5,105 nt of DNA, from assembly GCA_019752975.1 (NCBI GenBank), contig JAIELM010000256.1, positions 1 through 5,105 on the forward strand, read 5' to 3'. Shown here in pieces: positions 1-5,105 of this stretch. A program made the position numbers and the translations under genes. The notes under the pieces were generated by a model, which ran no database searches, was not told where the DNA came from, and saw nothing but the letters and a program-made list of their open reading frames with translations. Position 1 is the stretch's first letter. Each line of letters opens with the position of its first letter. This stretch comes from Undibacterium sp. (GTDB lineage Bacteria > Pseudomonadota > Gammaproteobacteria > Burkholderiales > Burkholderiaceae_D).

Positions 1-591
1 CACGGCTATGTCACCGTTGCCGTAGATCCGCGCGGACACTCCAATTATGGACGCAAATTTAGCGACGCCAATTGGGAGCAAGCGGGCAAGCCGCAGACTG
101 AAGACTTAGAAGATTTGGCCAAATACATGCAGCAAAAAATGGGCGTAGATAGCAAACGCATAGGCTTAACCGGTTGGAGTTTTGGTGGCTTCCAAACCCA
201 GTACACCATGTACACCAGCCCCGACACGTTCGCCGCTGGCATTGCAGGCGCTGGCCCTACCGAGTGGGAGAATTACAATAGCTGGTACAGCGGTCGCACC
301 ATCGGCAAGGTCGATAGAAGCAAACCGAACCTACGCCGTTATTCTCTATTGCCGCTCACTGCAGGACTGAAAAAACCACTACTCCTAGTCCACGGCATGC
401 AAGACCCGAACGTGCTGTACCAAGACACAGTTAACGTGTATCGCGCCTTACTAGAAAACGGCAAAGAAGCGCTAGTCGATTTATTCCTGGACCCTGATGG
501 AGAACATGGCCTGGGTGGCGCGGTCAAAGCCAAGGCTTGGCATAAAAAGTATGAGACTTATTTTTTGCAGCATTTGGGACGCGGGAAGTAA
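1..591 (+). CDS. S9 family serine peptidase (prolyl oligopeptidase/DPP-IV type), C-terminal catalytic part, 5' truncated by window edge
   Basis: The reading frame is open from base 1 to the TAA at 589-591, giving 196 residues of an alpha/beta-hydrolase domain. The nucleophile elbow GWSFGG places the catalytic Ser at residue 60 (178-180). The Asp is in VHGMQDPNV at residue 135 (403-405) and the His in GEHG at residue 169 (505-507). Order and spacing of this Ser-Asp-His triad match S9 peptidases, as does the early VDPRGHSNYG segment. Family members cleave peptides, often after proline, and many are secreted or periplasmic. The N-terminal beta-propeller and any signal peptide lie upstream of the window, so localisation and full length cannot be judged. 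All three catalytic residues are present, so the visible part looks functional. The ATG at 115 is internal and would remove part of the fold. S9 assignment is firm; the subfamily (S9B/S9C) is not determined. Confidence 0.93.
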   Translation, partial: HGYVTVAVDPRGHSNYGRKFSDANWEQAGKPQTEDLEDLAKYMQQKMGVDSKRIGLTGWSFGGFQTQYTMYTSPDTFAAGIAGAGPTEWENYNSWYSGRTIGKVDRSKPNLRRYSLLPLTAGLKKPLLLVHGMQDPNVLYQDTVNVYRALLENGKEALVDLFLDPDGEHGLGGAVKAKAWHKKYETYFLQHLGRGK

Positions 592-631
592 GAAAATATA
601 CGCCCACTCTGGCAAACTTTTAGGTTAAATC

Positions 632-670
632 CCGCAACTTGGTTTTTCGATTATTGAACAGAAGTTGCGG
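632..670. repeat. 9-bp perfect inverted repeat (hairpin) between the peptidase and HhH genes
   Basis: CCGCAACTT at 632-640 is exactly complementary to AAGTTGCGG at 662-670, with a 21-nt loop. GTT (642-644) and AAC (657-659) could add three inner pairs. It begins 40 nt after the peptidase stop and ends 29 nt before the HhH start. No T-run follows either arm, so it is not a canonical intrinsic terminator. It could act as a 3' stabilising or terminating hairpin for the upstream gene, or as an operator or leader structure for the downstream one. The symmetry is directly visible; the role is inference. Confidence 0.55.
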
Positions 671-699
671 CCTGAACCAGCACAACGGACTCACCTACC

Positions 700-996
700 A
701 TGAACCCAGAAAAAGTGAATCGCCAACGTCTAGAGAAACTAACTGACTTACCGAACATCGGGCCAGCTAGTGCTAAGGATTTGGTTTTGCTTGGCTACTC
801 AAGCCCGCATCAACTTGTAGCTGCTGACCCCTTGCAGATGTATCGAGATTTGTGCAATAAAACAGGGGTTAGGCACGATCCCTGTGTACTGGATGTATTT
901 ATCTCGATTACCCGTTTCATGGATGGTGAGGCGCCAAAGAGTTGGTGGCAGTTCACTGAGGAGCGCAAAAAAATTCTTTCAAGCGAAGAGAGTTAA
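700..996 (+). CDS. Small helix-hairpin-helix protein, Cdd1-like ('pathogenicity locus'/mitomycin-resistance-type family)
   Basis: This is a 98-residue protein with an N-terminal helix-hairpin-helix: LTDLPNIGPASAKDLVLLGY at residues 14-33, with the hairpin around LPNIGP. HhH motifs bind the DNA backbone without sequence specificity. The second half carries the DPCVLDVFISITRF segment (60-73), followed by an acidic and Trp-Trp segment (WW at 82-83). This layout and length agree with Cdd1-type proteins, which some genomes label mitomycin resistance protein; their biochemical role is not well defined. A role in DNA binding or repair is inferred from the fold only. The ATG at 700 is the only reasonable start, because an in-frame TGA lies at 673-675 and no ATG, GTG or TTG lies between them. 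No clear Shine-Dalgarno sequence is seen in the bases before it. No signal peptide or membrane segment is present, so it should be cytoplasmic. Confidence 0.82.
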   Translation: MNPEKVNRQRLEKLTDLPNIGPASAKDLVLLGYSSPHQLVAADPLQMYRDLCNKTGVRHDPCVLDVFISITRFMDGEAPKSWWQFTEERKKILSSEES

Positions 997-1041
997 CATC
1001 TGCTTATGCGATGTGCCCACCCAAATAAATGTCAATCAAAT

Positions 1042-1068
1042 CGCTAGGATTTAATCGAAAATCCAGCG
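1042..1068. repeat. Bulged hairpin downstream of the HhH gene
   Basis: CGCT (1042-1045) and GGATTT (1047-1052) pair with AAATCC (1059-1064) and AGCG (1065-1068), leaving A1046 bulged and a 6-nt loop AATCGA. That makes ten pairs, 45 nt after the HhH stop codon. No U-tract follows, so a role as terminator is uncertain. The octamer TCGCTAGG that opens it (1041-1048) recurs at 1090-1097. Confidence 0.45.
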
Positions 1069-1148
1069 CCATCCATAAAGAAACTAAAGTCGCTAGGTTC
1101 TCGCTAATAAGAGATTGTCACGAAAGGGATAATTTTAAAGGAAAAGGT

Positions 1149-1395
1149 AATTATCCTAAATTCCTCTATTGACCGCTACAAATGATCTGGTAAGCCGCAT
1201 GAATATTGACTTTTACGCTGTTTTTAAAGATCACCATTTTGGTGAGACCGCTACGAGTTCGATTGCACACTTTTCCGCGCCTTTGGACTGCGTTGCTCCT
1301 CCTATCAACGTGAAGGTTGCGTCGTCGTCGCGCCTTGCCAAAGACGCGGAAAAATGCACACTCGAACCCGTCCAATAGAGGAATTTAGGATTATT
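1149..1395. mobile_element. MITE-like palindromic element with 19-bp perfect terminal inverted repeats
   Basis: ATCCTAAATTCCTCTATTG at 1153-1171 is the exact reverse complement of 1373-1391. Adding the next four bases on each side (1149-1152 and 1392-1395) gives 22 matches in 23. Inside, GTTCGA...CTTTGG at 1257-1286 matches the reverse complement of 1338-1367 at 25 of 30 positions without gaps. The arms therefore continue inward, and the whole element is one long interrupted palindrome with a loop at 1287-1337. It encodes no transposase, so any movement would depend on an enzyme supplied in trans, as for non-autonomous MITEs. I see no convincing target-site duplication at its outer ends. Symmetry is certain; mobility is inferred. 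A non-mobile structured intergenic repeat is the alternative. Confidence 0.7.
1171..1254. repeat. 9-bp direct repeats GACCGCTAC bracketing a 66-bp insert in the left arm of the palindrome
   Basis: GACCGCTAC occurs at 1171-1179 and again at 1246-1254. If one copy and the 66 bp between them (1180-1245) are removed, the left arm of the palindrome joins directly and aligns with the right arm from the terminal repeat into the GTTCGA segment. The interval contains a small hairpin, TCACCA (1231-1236) and TGGTGA (1240-1245) with a TTT loop, lying exactly against the second repeat copy. The arrangement fits an insertion with a 9-bp target duplication, or a local slippage duplication; the insert codes for nothing I recognise. 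Confidence 0.5.
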
Positions 1396-1412
1396 CAGTT
1401 TTTTATGTAAGC

Positions 1413-1503
1413 CGTCTTTCCCGCATGTTTTTAGCGGGAATCCAGCGACTTTTGTTAAGTAACGAACGCCACTGGATTCCCGATTAAGGCCTCGGGAATG
1501 ACG
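1413..1503. repeat. Facing pair of REP-like hairpins (GTCATTCCCG/GGGAATCCAG type)
   Basis: Unit one runs from 1413 to 1445: CGTCTTTCCC, a CCCGC/GCGGG stem (1420-1424 and 1434-1438), then GGGAATCCAG. Unit two is its inverse at 1472-1503: CTGGATTCCC, a CCCGA/TCGGG stem (1479-1483 and 1492-1496), then GGGAATGACG. GGGAATCCAG (1436-1445) and CTGGATTCCC (1472-1481) are exact complements, and the outer ends match at 9 of 10 positions. The two hairpins can thus also fold as one long stem with a 26-nt loop. From general knowledge, repeats of this sequence type are widespread between proteobacterial genes. Here they lie beyond the 3' end of the lipoprotein gene and could block read-through between convergent genes. 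Confidence 0.7.
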
Positions 1504-1643
1504 TCAAGTAGAATTGGAGCGAACTCATTTTCAACTCTGTCGTAGTGGGCTGAACAATTACAGGAAAAGATCGAAAACCCATCAACACCGAGGCGTGGAA
1601 AAGACGGTTGATACCGCGCACTAAAATGACTCGACCATTGCAT

Positions 1644-3056
1644 CTAAATCCCGCGCTGCAAGGCATCCATCTGATCGCTATACAGATGACGCCATCTTTC
1701 TAGGTCATCCAGTTGTCTATCTAATTCACGCAAACGTTTATGAATTTCTCGGTATTCGTTATCGCGCTTTTGGTCGATGTTGGCGTTTTCTTGGGTCTTA
1801 GGTCGGTCTTTATTTTCTTGGTCTTTTTTGATTTCGCGCTCAAGTTGCTTGAGTCGATGTTCCTGCTCGTTGCGTCTATCTCGCGCATAACGAATGTCGC
1901 GTTCTACTCTTTCATAATCGAATTTTACACTGACAAATTTGCGCCCGTTTTCGACTGCGTGTAGAACTCGTGTTTGCACTGTGGGGTGACAAACGAGCAC
2001 CTCGAAGTGCTGAGATTGTTGGCCAAAAGCGAAAGCATTTTGTGGACTGCAATAACGCGCATTTTCATTGTTCCAATGTTGGGTATAGATGTCTTTGGTA
2101 TTGGCGATGACGAAGACTTTATCTTGTCTGGCATTGGCAATACGCAGTTCTAAGCGATTCGGTTTGCCAAAGCCATCATCCGCGCCGGCATCGGCCCAGT
2201 ATTTTTGCAGACGTTGTTCCCACGACGCTTGATATTCATTTTCACTAAAACTGACTGCGCGCTTTTTGGCGTCGATTCTACGCATATACAAATCCCAACC
2301 ATTGGTGGCGTCTTCCCACGCAGTACGTTTCCAGTATTCGACAATCTCTAAGTTCCATGCGGTTTGATAAGCGTCGGCTCGGACTTGGACGTCGGCTAGG
2401 ACCGCATTTTGTCTATGTAAGTTGATGCTATTGTCGCTACGTCCGAGTTTGGCATCTTGATAGCCTAGTCCAGCCCAGTAGGCTTGATTGCCTATGCGCC
2501 AGCCTTCTTGGTAGCTCACTGAATTAAATAATATGGTCGCGGCACTGGCTTGTCTTTGTTTTTCATGCGAGGCTGGTTTGCCCGCTGCACCGTCTTCATC
2601 ACCCCTGTTTTTCCAGAATTGCGCATTCCCGCGTATCCACGCTAGACGATAAGCATTGAGATTGAATGGAGTTTTGTTAGTTAGGATTTTTTCCTCATTG
2701 AAATGCGAGGAATAGGCCTCAAGTGGGTAGGGAGCTAAGCCATCCGTGTAGCCATAGTTATCCCAAAAACGTGCGTTACCAGCATCCCATCCTTGTTGAT
2801 AGTCACTGGCCGATAAGGCGTTGATTTTATTTTTGTCGATATCGGAACAGAATTTTTGTCGCTCGGCAAAGTTGCTGACTAAGCCTTTTTCACCATCTCT
2901 TTGCCCTATCATGCGCCAGTCGCCCGATTTACAATCGCCTTCTAGTACCCGAGTCGATTGGCAGCCTGAGACAAAAAAGAGCATGAGGCCTAGGCAAAAT
3001 ATGCTGTAAAGTGAGCGGCTCATAGTACGAAAATGAGTGTAGTAACGAGTGTGCAT
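1644..3056 (-). CDS. DUF2799-type lipoprotein with six tandem Y-x3-W-x7-W modules and a C-terminal coiled coil
   Basis: This is a 470-residue exported lipoprotein. A hydrophobic segment (17-29) ends in the lipobox VSGC, with the lipidated Cys at 32. Gln follows it, which under the enterobacterial +2 rule favours the outer membrane. The mature N-terminus carries the DUF2799 pattern: C42, DW at 46-47, DG at 54-55, C70. Residues 324-356 carry the family's other half (Y324, W328, YC at 335-336, C356). Between them the Y-x3-W-x7-W core recurs (W98, W148, W194, W242, W287), each W followed seven residues later by Asp. Residues 381-467 are highly charged helices with heptad spacing, broken by a linker around 413-430. 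The first ATG (3056) is used here. The ATG at 3023 (Met12) leaves 20 residues before the lipid Cys, a more usual signal length, and is equally plausible; neither has a clear Shine-Dalgarno. The biochemical function of this family is unknown to me. It is divergent from the ABC exporter. Confidence 0.85.
   Translation of the reverse strand: MHTRYYTHFRTMSRSLYSIFCLGLMLFFVSGCQSTRVLEGDCKSGDWRMIGQRDGEKGLVSNFAERQKFCSDIDKNKINALSASDYQQGWDAGNARFWDNYGYTDGLAPYPLEAYSSHFNEEKILTNKTPFNLNAYRLAWIRGNAQFWKNRGDEDGAAGKPASHEKQRQASAATILFNSVSYQEGWRIGNQAYWAGLGYQDAKLGRSDNSINLHRQNAVLADVQVRADAYQTAWNLEIVEYWKRTAWEDATNGWDLYMRRIDAKKRAVSFSENEYQASWEQRLQKYWADAGADDGFGKPNRLELRIANARQDKVFVIANTKDIYTQHWNNENARYCSPQNAFAFGQQSQHFEVLVCHPTVQTRVLHAVENGRKFVSVKFDYERVERDIRYARDRRNEQEHRLKQLEREIKKDQENKDRPKTQENANIDQKRDNEYREIHKRLRELDRQLDDLERWRHLYSDQMDALQRGI
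2049..2918 (-). repeat. Protein-level tandem repeat: six copies of the DUF2799 core module
   Basis: Anchor aromatic positions are W47, W98, W148, W194, W242, W287 and, replacing W by C, C336. Intervals are 51, 50, 46, 48, 45 and 49 residues. In every module Tyr lies 12 and Trp 8 residues before the closing W or C (Y86/W90, Y136/W140, Y182/W186, Y230/W234, Y275/W279, Y324/W328). Asp lies 7 after each W (D54, D105, D155, D201, D249, D294), followed by Gly or Ala. Linkers of about 25-31 residues vary in length and sequence. At DNA level the copies look well diverged, so the duplications appear old. Confidence 0.8.
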
Positions 3057-3126
3057 GATGATGTTCTGTTGAAATGTAAGATAATGTTACAACGCGGCGC
3101 GCCCAATTTTGTTGACCGCTTTTTGA
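3057..3126. promoter_or_regulatory. 70-bp divergent spacer between lipoprotein and ABC exporter genes
   Basis: Both genes must start transcription in or near this spacer. On the + strand, GATAAT at 3080-3085 matches the -10 consensus at 5 of 6 bases, but no good -35 lies at the right distance. TTGACC at 3112-3117 with TCTAAT at 3136-3141 (18-bp spacing) is a better pair, yet it overlaps the annotated ABC start and would only suit translation from the ATG at 3148. No strong Shine-Dalgarno precedes any candidate start in either direction. I cannot assign exact promoters. If the lipoprotein begins at its second ATG (3023), the spacer widens to 103 bp. Confidence 0.3.
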
Positions 3127-4932
3127 ATGAACGCTTCTAATAAAATAATGAATTCTGAAAAAACCACTCTCCAAACCCTACGCGGTTTACTGCCTTTTCT
3201 TTCGCCTTATCGTCGCCAATTTTTCTTAGCAGGTATCGCACTTCTGATCGCCGCTAGCGCGACTTTAACTATTCCATATGCCTTTCGACAAATGATAGAT
3301 TTAGGTTTTGGCAAAATCGGTGAAGGCGGTGCGCATGGTATTGAAAACGTTAACCTCACTTTTTTAGCGTTATTCGGTGTTGCAGTGATTTTAGGAGTCG
3401 CTACTGCCGCCCGATTTTACATGGTGTCGTGGTTAGGAGAAAGGGTCACTGCCGACATTCGTAGCGCTGTGTATTCTCACGTCGTAGAACAAAGTCCCGA
3501 ATTTTTTGAAACCACACAAACCGGTGAAGTATTATCTCGGCTAACCACCGACACGACTTTAATTCAAACCGTAGTAGGAACTAGCATCAGTTTAGCCTTA
3601 CGCAATATGCTGCTATTTTTAGGCGGTTTGGTAATGCTGTTTATCACTAGTCCCCTGCTGTCTTCCATCATCATTGTGATGTTGGCCTTGGTCATTTTAC
3701 CCATCGTGCTATTTGGCAGACGAGTCAAGCGCTTATCGCGTGATTCGCAAGATAGAATGGCCGATGCATCCGCCTTAGCGGGTGAAATTTTGAATGCCAT
3801 GCCCACGGTGCAAGCTTACACACATGAAAAAATTGAGGCAAAGCGTTTTGGTCTCAGTGTGGAGCATGCTTTTACGACCGCCATGCGCCGCATACGTGCA
3901 CGCTCACTACTCACCATGATTGCGATTTTGCTGATTTTTGGCGCGATTGTATTTGTACTCTGGTTGGGAGCTCACGCGGTTGTAAATGGCGAAATGAGCG
4001 GCGGCAAATTAGGACAATTTATTTTATATGCCTCGATTGTGGCCGGTGCGAGCGGTGCATTATCTGAAGTGTTCGGCGAAGCACAAAGAGCGGCAGGTGC
4101 AACTGAACGTTTAATGGAATTACTGGCGGTACAGTCACCAATTACTTCGCCCACGTCGCCCAAAGCGCTACCACAAGCGTCAAAGAATGGTGCTAGCTTA
4201 CACCTACAAGATATCCAATTTAACTATCCTTCTCGCCCCGATACGGCGGCCTTATCGCATATCAATTTAACCGTCGCGGCGGGCGAAACCGTGGCCTTGG
4301 TTGGTTCTTCTGGTGCAGGCAAAACCACGCTATTCCAATTACTATTGCGCTTTTATGATCCACAAAGTGGTCGTATTTTATTGGACGGTGAAGACGTCCG
4401 CGAGGTAGACTTACATAGTTTAAGAAACACCATTGGGATTGTGCCACAAGATACTGTGATTTTTTCTGCTAATGCAATGGAAAACATCCGTTATGGCCGC
4501 CCTGATGCCAGTGATGAAGAAGTGATCCTAGCGGCAAAAATGGCAGTGGCGCATGAGTTCATAGAGAAACTTCCAGAAGGCTATCAGGCCTTCTTGGGCG
4601 AGCGCGGTGTGCGCTTATCTGGTGGACAAAAACAAAGAATCGCCATCGCCAGAGCCTTACTGAAAAATCCGCGCCTGATGCTGCTAGATGAGGCCACTAG
4701 CGCGCTAGATGCCGAGTCTGAACGCCTAGTCCAACAAGCATTAGAAAGTGCCATGCAAGGCCGCACTACTCTCATCATCGCGCATCGTTTAGCTACAGTG
4801 CAAAGAGCCGATCGCATTATCGTGTTAGAGCATGGGCATATAGTCGAAACCGGCACCCATGCTACACTAATCAAACAAGGCGGCGTATATGCTAATTTGG
4901 CTTCCTTGCAGTTTCATCAGTTTGAGGAGTAA
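3127..4932 (+). CDS. ABC exporter half-transporter, fused permease and ATPase (MsbA-related)
   Basis: This 601-residue protein would dimerise in the inner membrane and export a hydrophobic or amphipathic substrate using ATP. The N-terminal domain has six predicted transmembrane segments (about 32-54, 74-97, 156-176, 178-197, 259-281 and 294-314) and the GEVLSRLTTD coupling region (133-142). The ATPase domain is complete: A-loop Tyr367 (NYPSRP), Walker A GSSGAGKT (393-400), Q-loop Gln441, signature LSGGQ (497-501), Walker B LMLLDEA (517-523), D-loop SALD (525-528) and H-loop His553. Length is typical of ABCB-type half-transporters (about 580-600), and it resembles the MsbA-related permease/ATP-binding family more than a siderophore or peptide exporter. 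The substrate cannot be read from sequence. An in-frame TGA immediately precedes the ATG at 3127, so that is the earliest start. The ATG at 3148 (Met8) is a possible alternative, still ahead of the first helix. All catalytic residues are intact. Confidence 0.93.
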   Translation: MNASNKIMNSEKTTLQTLRGLLPFLSPYRRQFFLAGIALLIAASATLTIPYAFRQMIDLGFGKIGEGGAHGIENVNLTFLALFGVAVILGVATAARFYMVSWLGERVTADIRSAVYSHVVEQSPEFFETTQTGEVLSRLTTDTTLIQTVVGTSISLALRNMLLFLGGLVMLFITSPLLSSIIIVMLALVILPIVLFGRRVKRLSRDSQDRMADASALAGEILNAMPTVQAYTHEKIEAKRFGLSVEHAFTTAMRRIRARSLLTMIAILLIFGAIVFVLWLGAHAVVNGEMSGGKLGQFILYASIVAGASGALSEVFGEAQRAAGATERLMELLAVQSPITSPTSPKALPQASKNGASLHLQDIQFNYPSRPDTAALSHINLTVAAGETVALVGSSGAGKTTLFQLLLRFYDPQSGRILLDGEDVREVDLHSLRNTIGIVPQDTVIFSANAMENIRYGRPDASDEEVILAAKMAVAHEFIEKLPEGYQAFLGERGVRLSGGQKQRIAIARALLKNPRLMLLDEATSALDAESERLVQQALESAMQGRTTLIIAHRLATVQRADRIIVLEHGHIVETGTHATLIKQGGVYANLASLQFHQFEE

Positions 4933-4987
4933 GGTTTATATGGTATGAATTTGTTCAACCGAGATTTTCCATTAGGATTTTTGATGA

Positions 4988-5087
4988 TGACGGATGCACT
5001 TTTCGAGGCAGTTTTGCTGCGAATGAGGCGCCAATAGCGAGCTATTGGCAACGAAGAGCAACAAAAATGGCCGAAAATGCGCCGTCA
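4988..5087. repeat. 100-bp imperfect palindrome downstream of the ABC exporter
   Basis: The centre is GCCAATAGC (5030-5038), GA, GCTATTGGC (5041-5049), a perfect 9-bp inverted repeat with a 2-nt gap. The arms continue outward with small bulges: TTTTCG at 5000-5005 pairs with CGAAAA at 5072-5077, and TGACGG at 4988-4993 pairs with CCGTCA at 5082-5087. Together this makes one cruciform or hairpin-forming unit starting 56 bp after the ABC stop codon. It could serve as a transcript 3' end or be a member of a dispersed repeat family. No coding frame is evident. Whether it extends beyond the window end is unknown. Confidence 0.65.
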
Positions 5088-5105
5088 GCGCACAAATAGC
5101 ACCGC

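Larger units (their letters stand above)
997..1643. other. 647-bp convergent intergenic region filled with repeat structures, no credible gene
   Basis: This stretch separates the 3' end of the HhH gene (+) from the 3' end of the lipoprotein gene (-). I see no protein-like frame in it. Short frames open on both strands across 1166-1378, but they begin and end in the terminal inverted repeats of a palindromic element and look like by-products of it. Contents in order: a bulged hairpin (1042-1068), a MITE-like palindrome (1149-1395), a REP-like hairpin pair (1413-1503), then about 140 bp with only a weak symmetry (ATCAAC at 1581-1586 against GTTGAT at 1607-1612). Convergent gene ends are tolerant places for such insertions. 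Confidence 0.75.

Noticed and set aside
1321..1330. GTCGTCGTCG microrepeat
   Set aside because: Only three units, in the loop of the palindrome; too short to suggest phase variation or any other function.
1166..1378. Open frames of about 69 codons on both strands
   Set aside because: Both lie inside the palindromic element and begin or end in its terminal repeats. The + frame starts with TTG inside the left repeat, and neither translation resembles a protein family. Openness on both strands is a by-product of the symmetric sequence.
1407..1414. GTAAGCCG, also found at 1190-1197
   Set aside because: An isolated 8-bp direct repeat with differing flanks; expected by chance at this length scale.
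1455..1666. Two overlapping minus-strand frames of about 60 codons
   Set aside because: They read through a REP-like hairpin, and one runs into the 3' end of the lipoprotein gene. No domain or ribosome site was seen.
3096..3103. GGCGCGCC palindrome in the divergent spacer, considered as an operator
   Set aside because: Eight self-complementary bases without flanking symmetry are weak evidence and could be chance.
4584..4874. 96-codon minus-strand frame
   Set aside because: It is antisense to the Walker B and signature region of the ABC ATPase. The plus-strand reading is fully explained by conserved motifs.
1..5105. CRISPR array, tRNA or rRNA genes, integrase or toxin-antitoxin genes
   Set aside because: No regularly spaced direct repeats, no tRNA-like cloverleaf or rRNA sequence recognised, and no recombinase or toxin-like coding frame seen.

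Overview
The window reads as chromosomal DNA of a Gram-negative proteobacterium. Support comes from a lipoprotein signal with a lipobox, a DUF2799-type periplasmic lipoprotein, an MsbA-like ABC exporter, a Cdd1-type helix-hairpin-helix protein, and intergenic hairpins of the GTCATTCCCG/GGGAATCCAG kind often seen in beta- and gammaproteobacteria. Base composition looks balanced by eye. A betaproteobacterium (Burkholderiales/Oxalobacteraceae-like) is my guess from the overall flavour; it is not proven here.

Layout. 1-591 (+): C-terminal catalytic part of an S9 (prolyl oligopeptidase/DPP-IV type) serine peptidase, cut by the window edge. 592-699: spacer with a 9-bp perfect hairpin. 700-996 (+): small Cdd1-like helix-hairpin-helix protein. 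997-1643: 647 bp without a credible gene, between convergent genes. It holds a bulged hairpin, a 247-bp palindromic MITE-like element with 19-bp perfect terminal inverted repeats, and a facing pair of REP-like hairpins. 1644-3056 (-): 470-residue lipoprotein of the DUF2799 type whose core module is repeated six times, followed by a charged coiled coil. 3057-3126: divergent promoter spacer. 3127-4932 (+): complete fused ABC exporter half-transporter. 4933-5105: spacer dominated by a 100-bp imperfect palindrome.

How the parts relate. The peptidase and the HhH gene are co-directional but 108 bp apart with a hairpin between them, so an operon is doubtful. The lipoprotein and ABC exporter are divergently transcribed from a 70-bp spacer, so they may share regulation. 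Both belong to the cell envelope, but no functional link is shown. The other genes are ordinary.

The most unusual content is the lipoprotein. It has an invariant Y-x3-W-x7-W core repeated at 45-51 residue intervals, with the family's cysteines kept only in the first and last modules, as if a one-module ancestor had been lengthened from inside. Second is the palindromic element at 1149-1395, whose left arm appears interrupted by a short insert flanked by 9-bp direct repeats.
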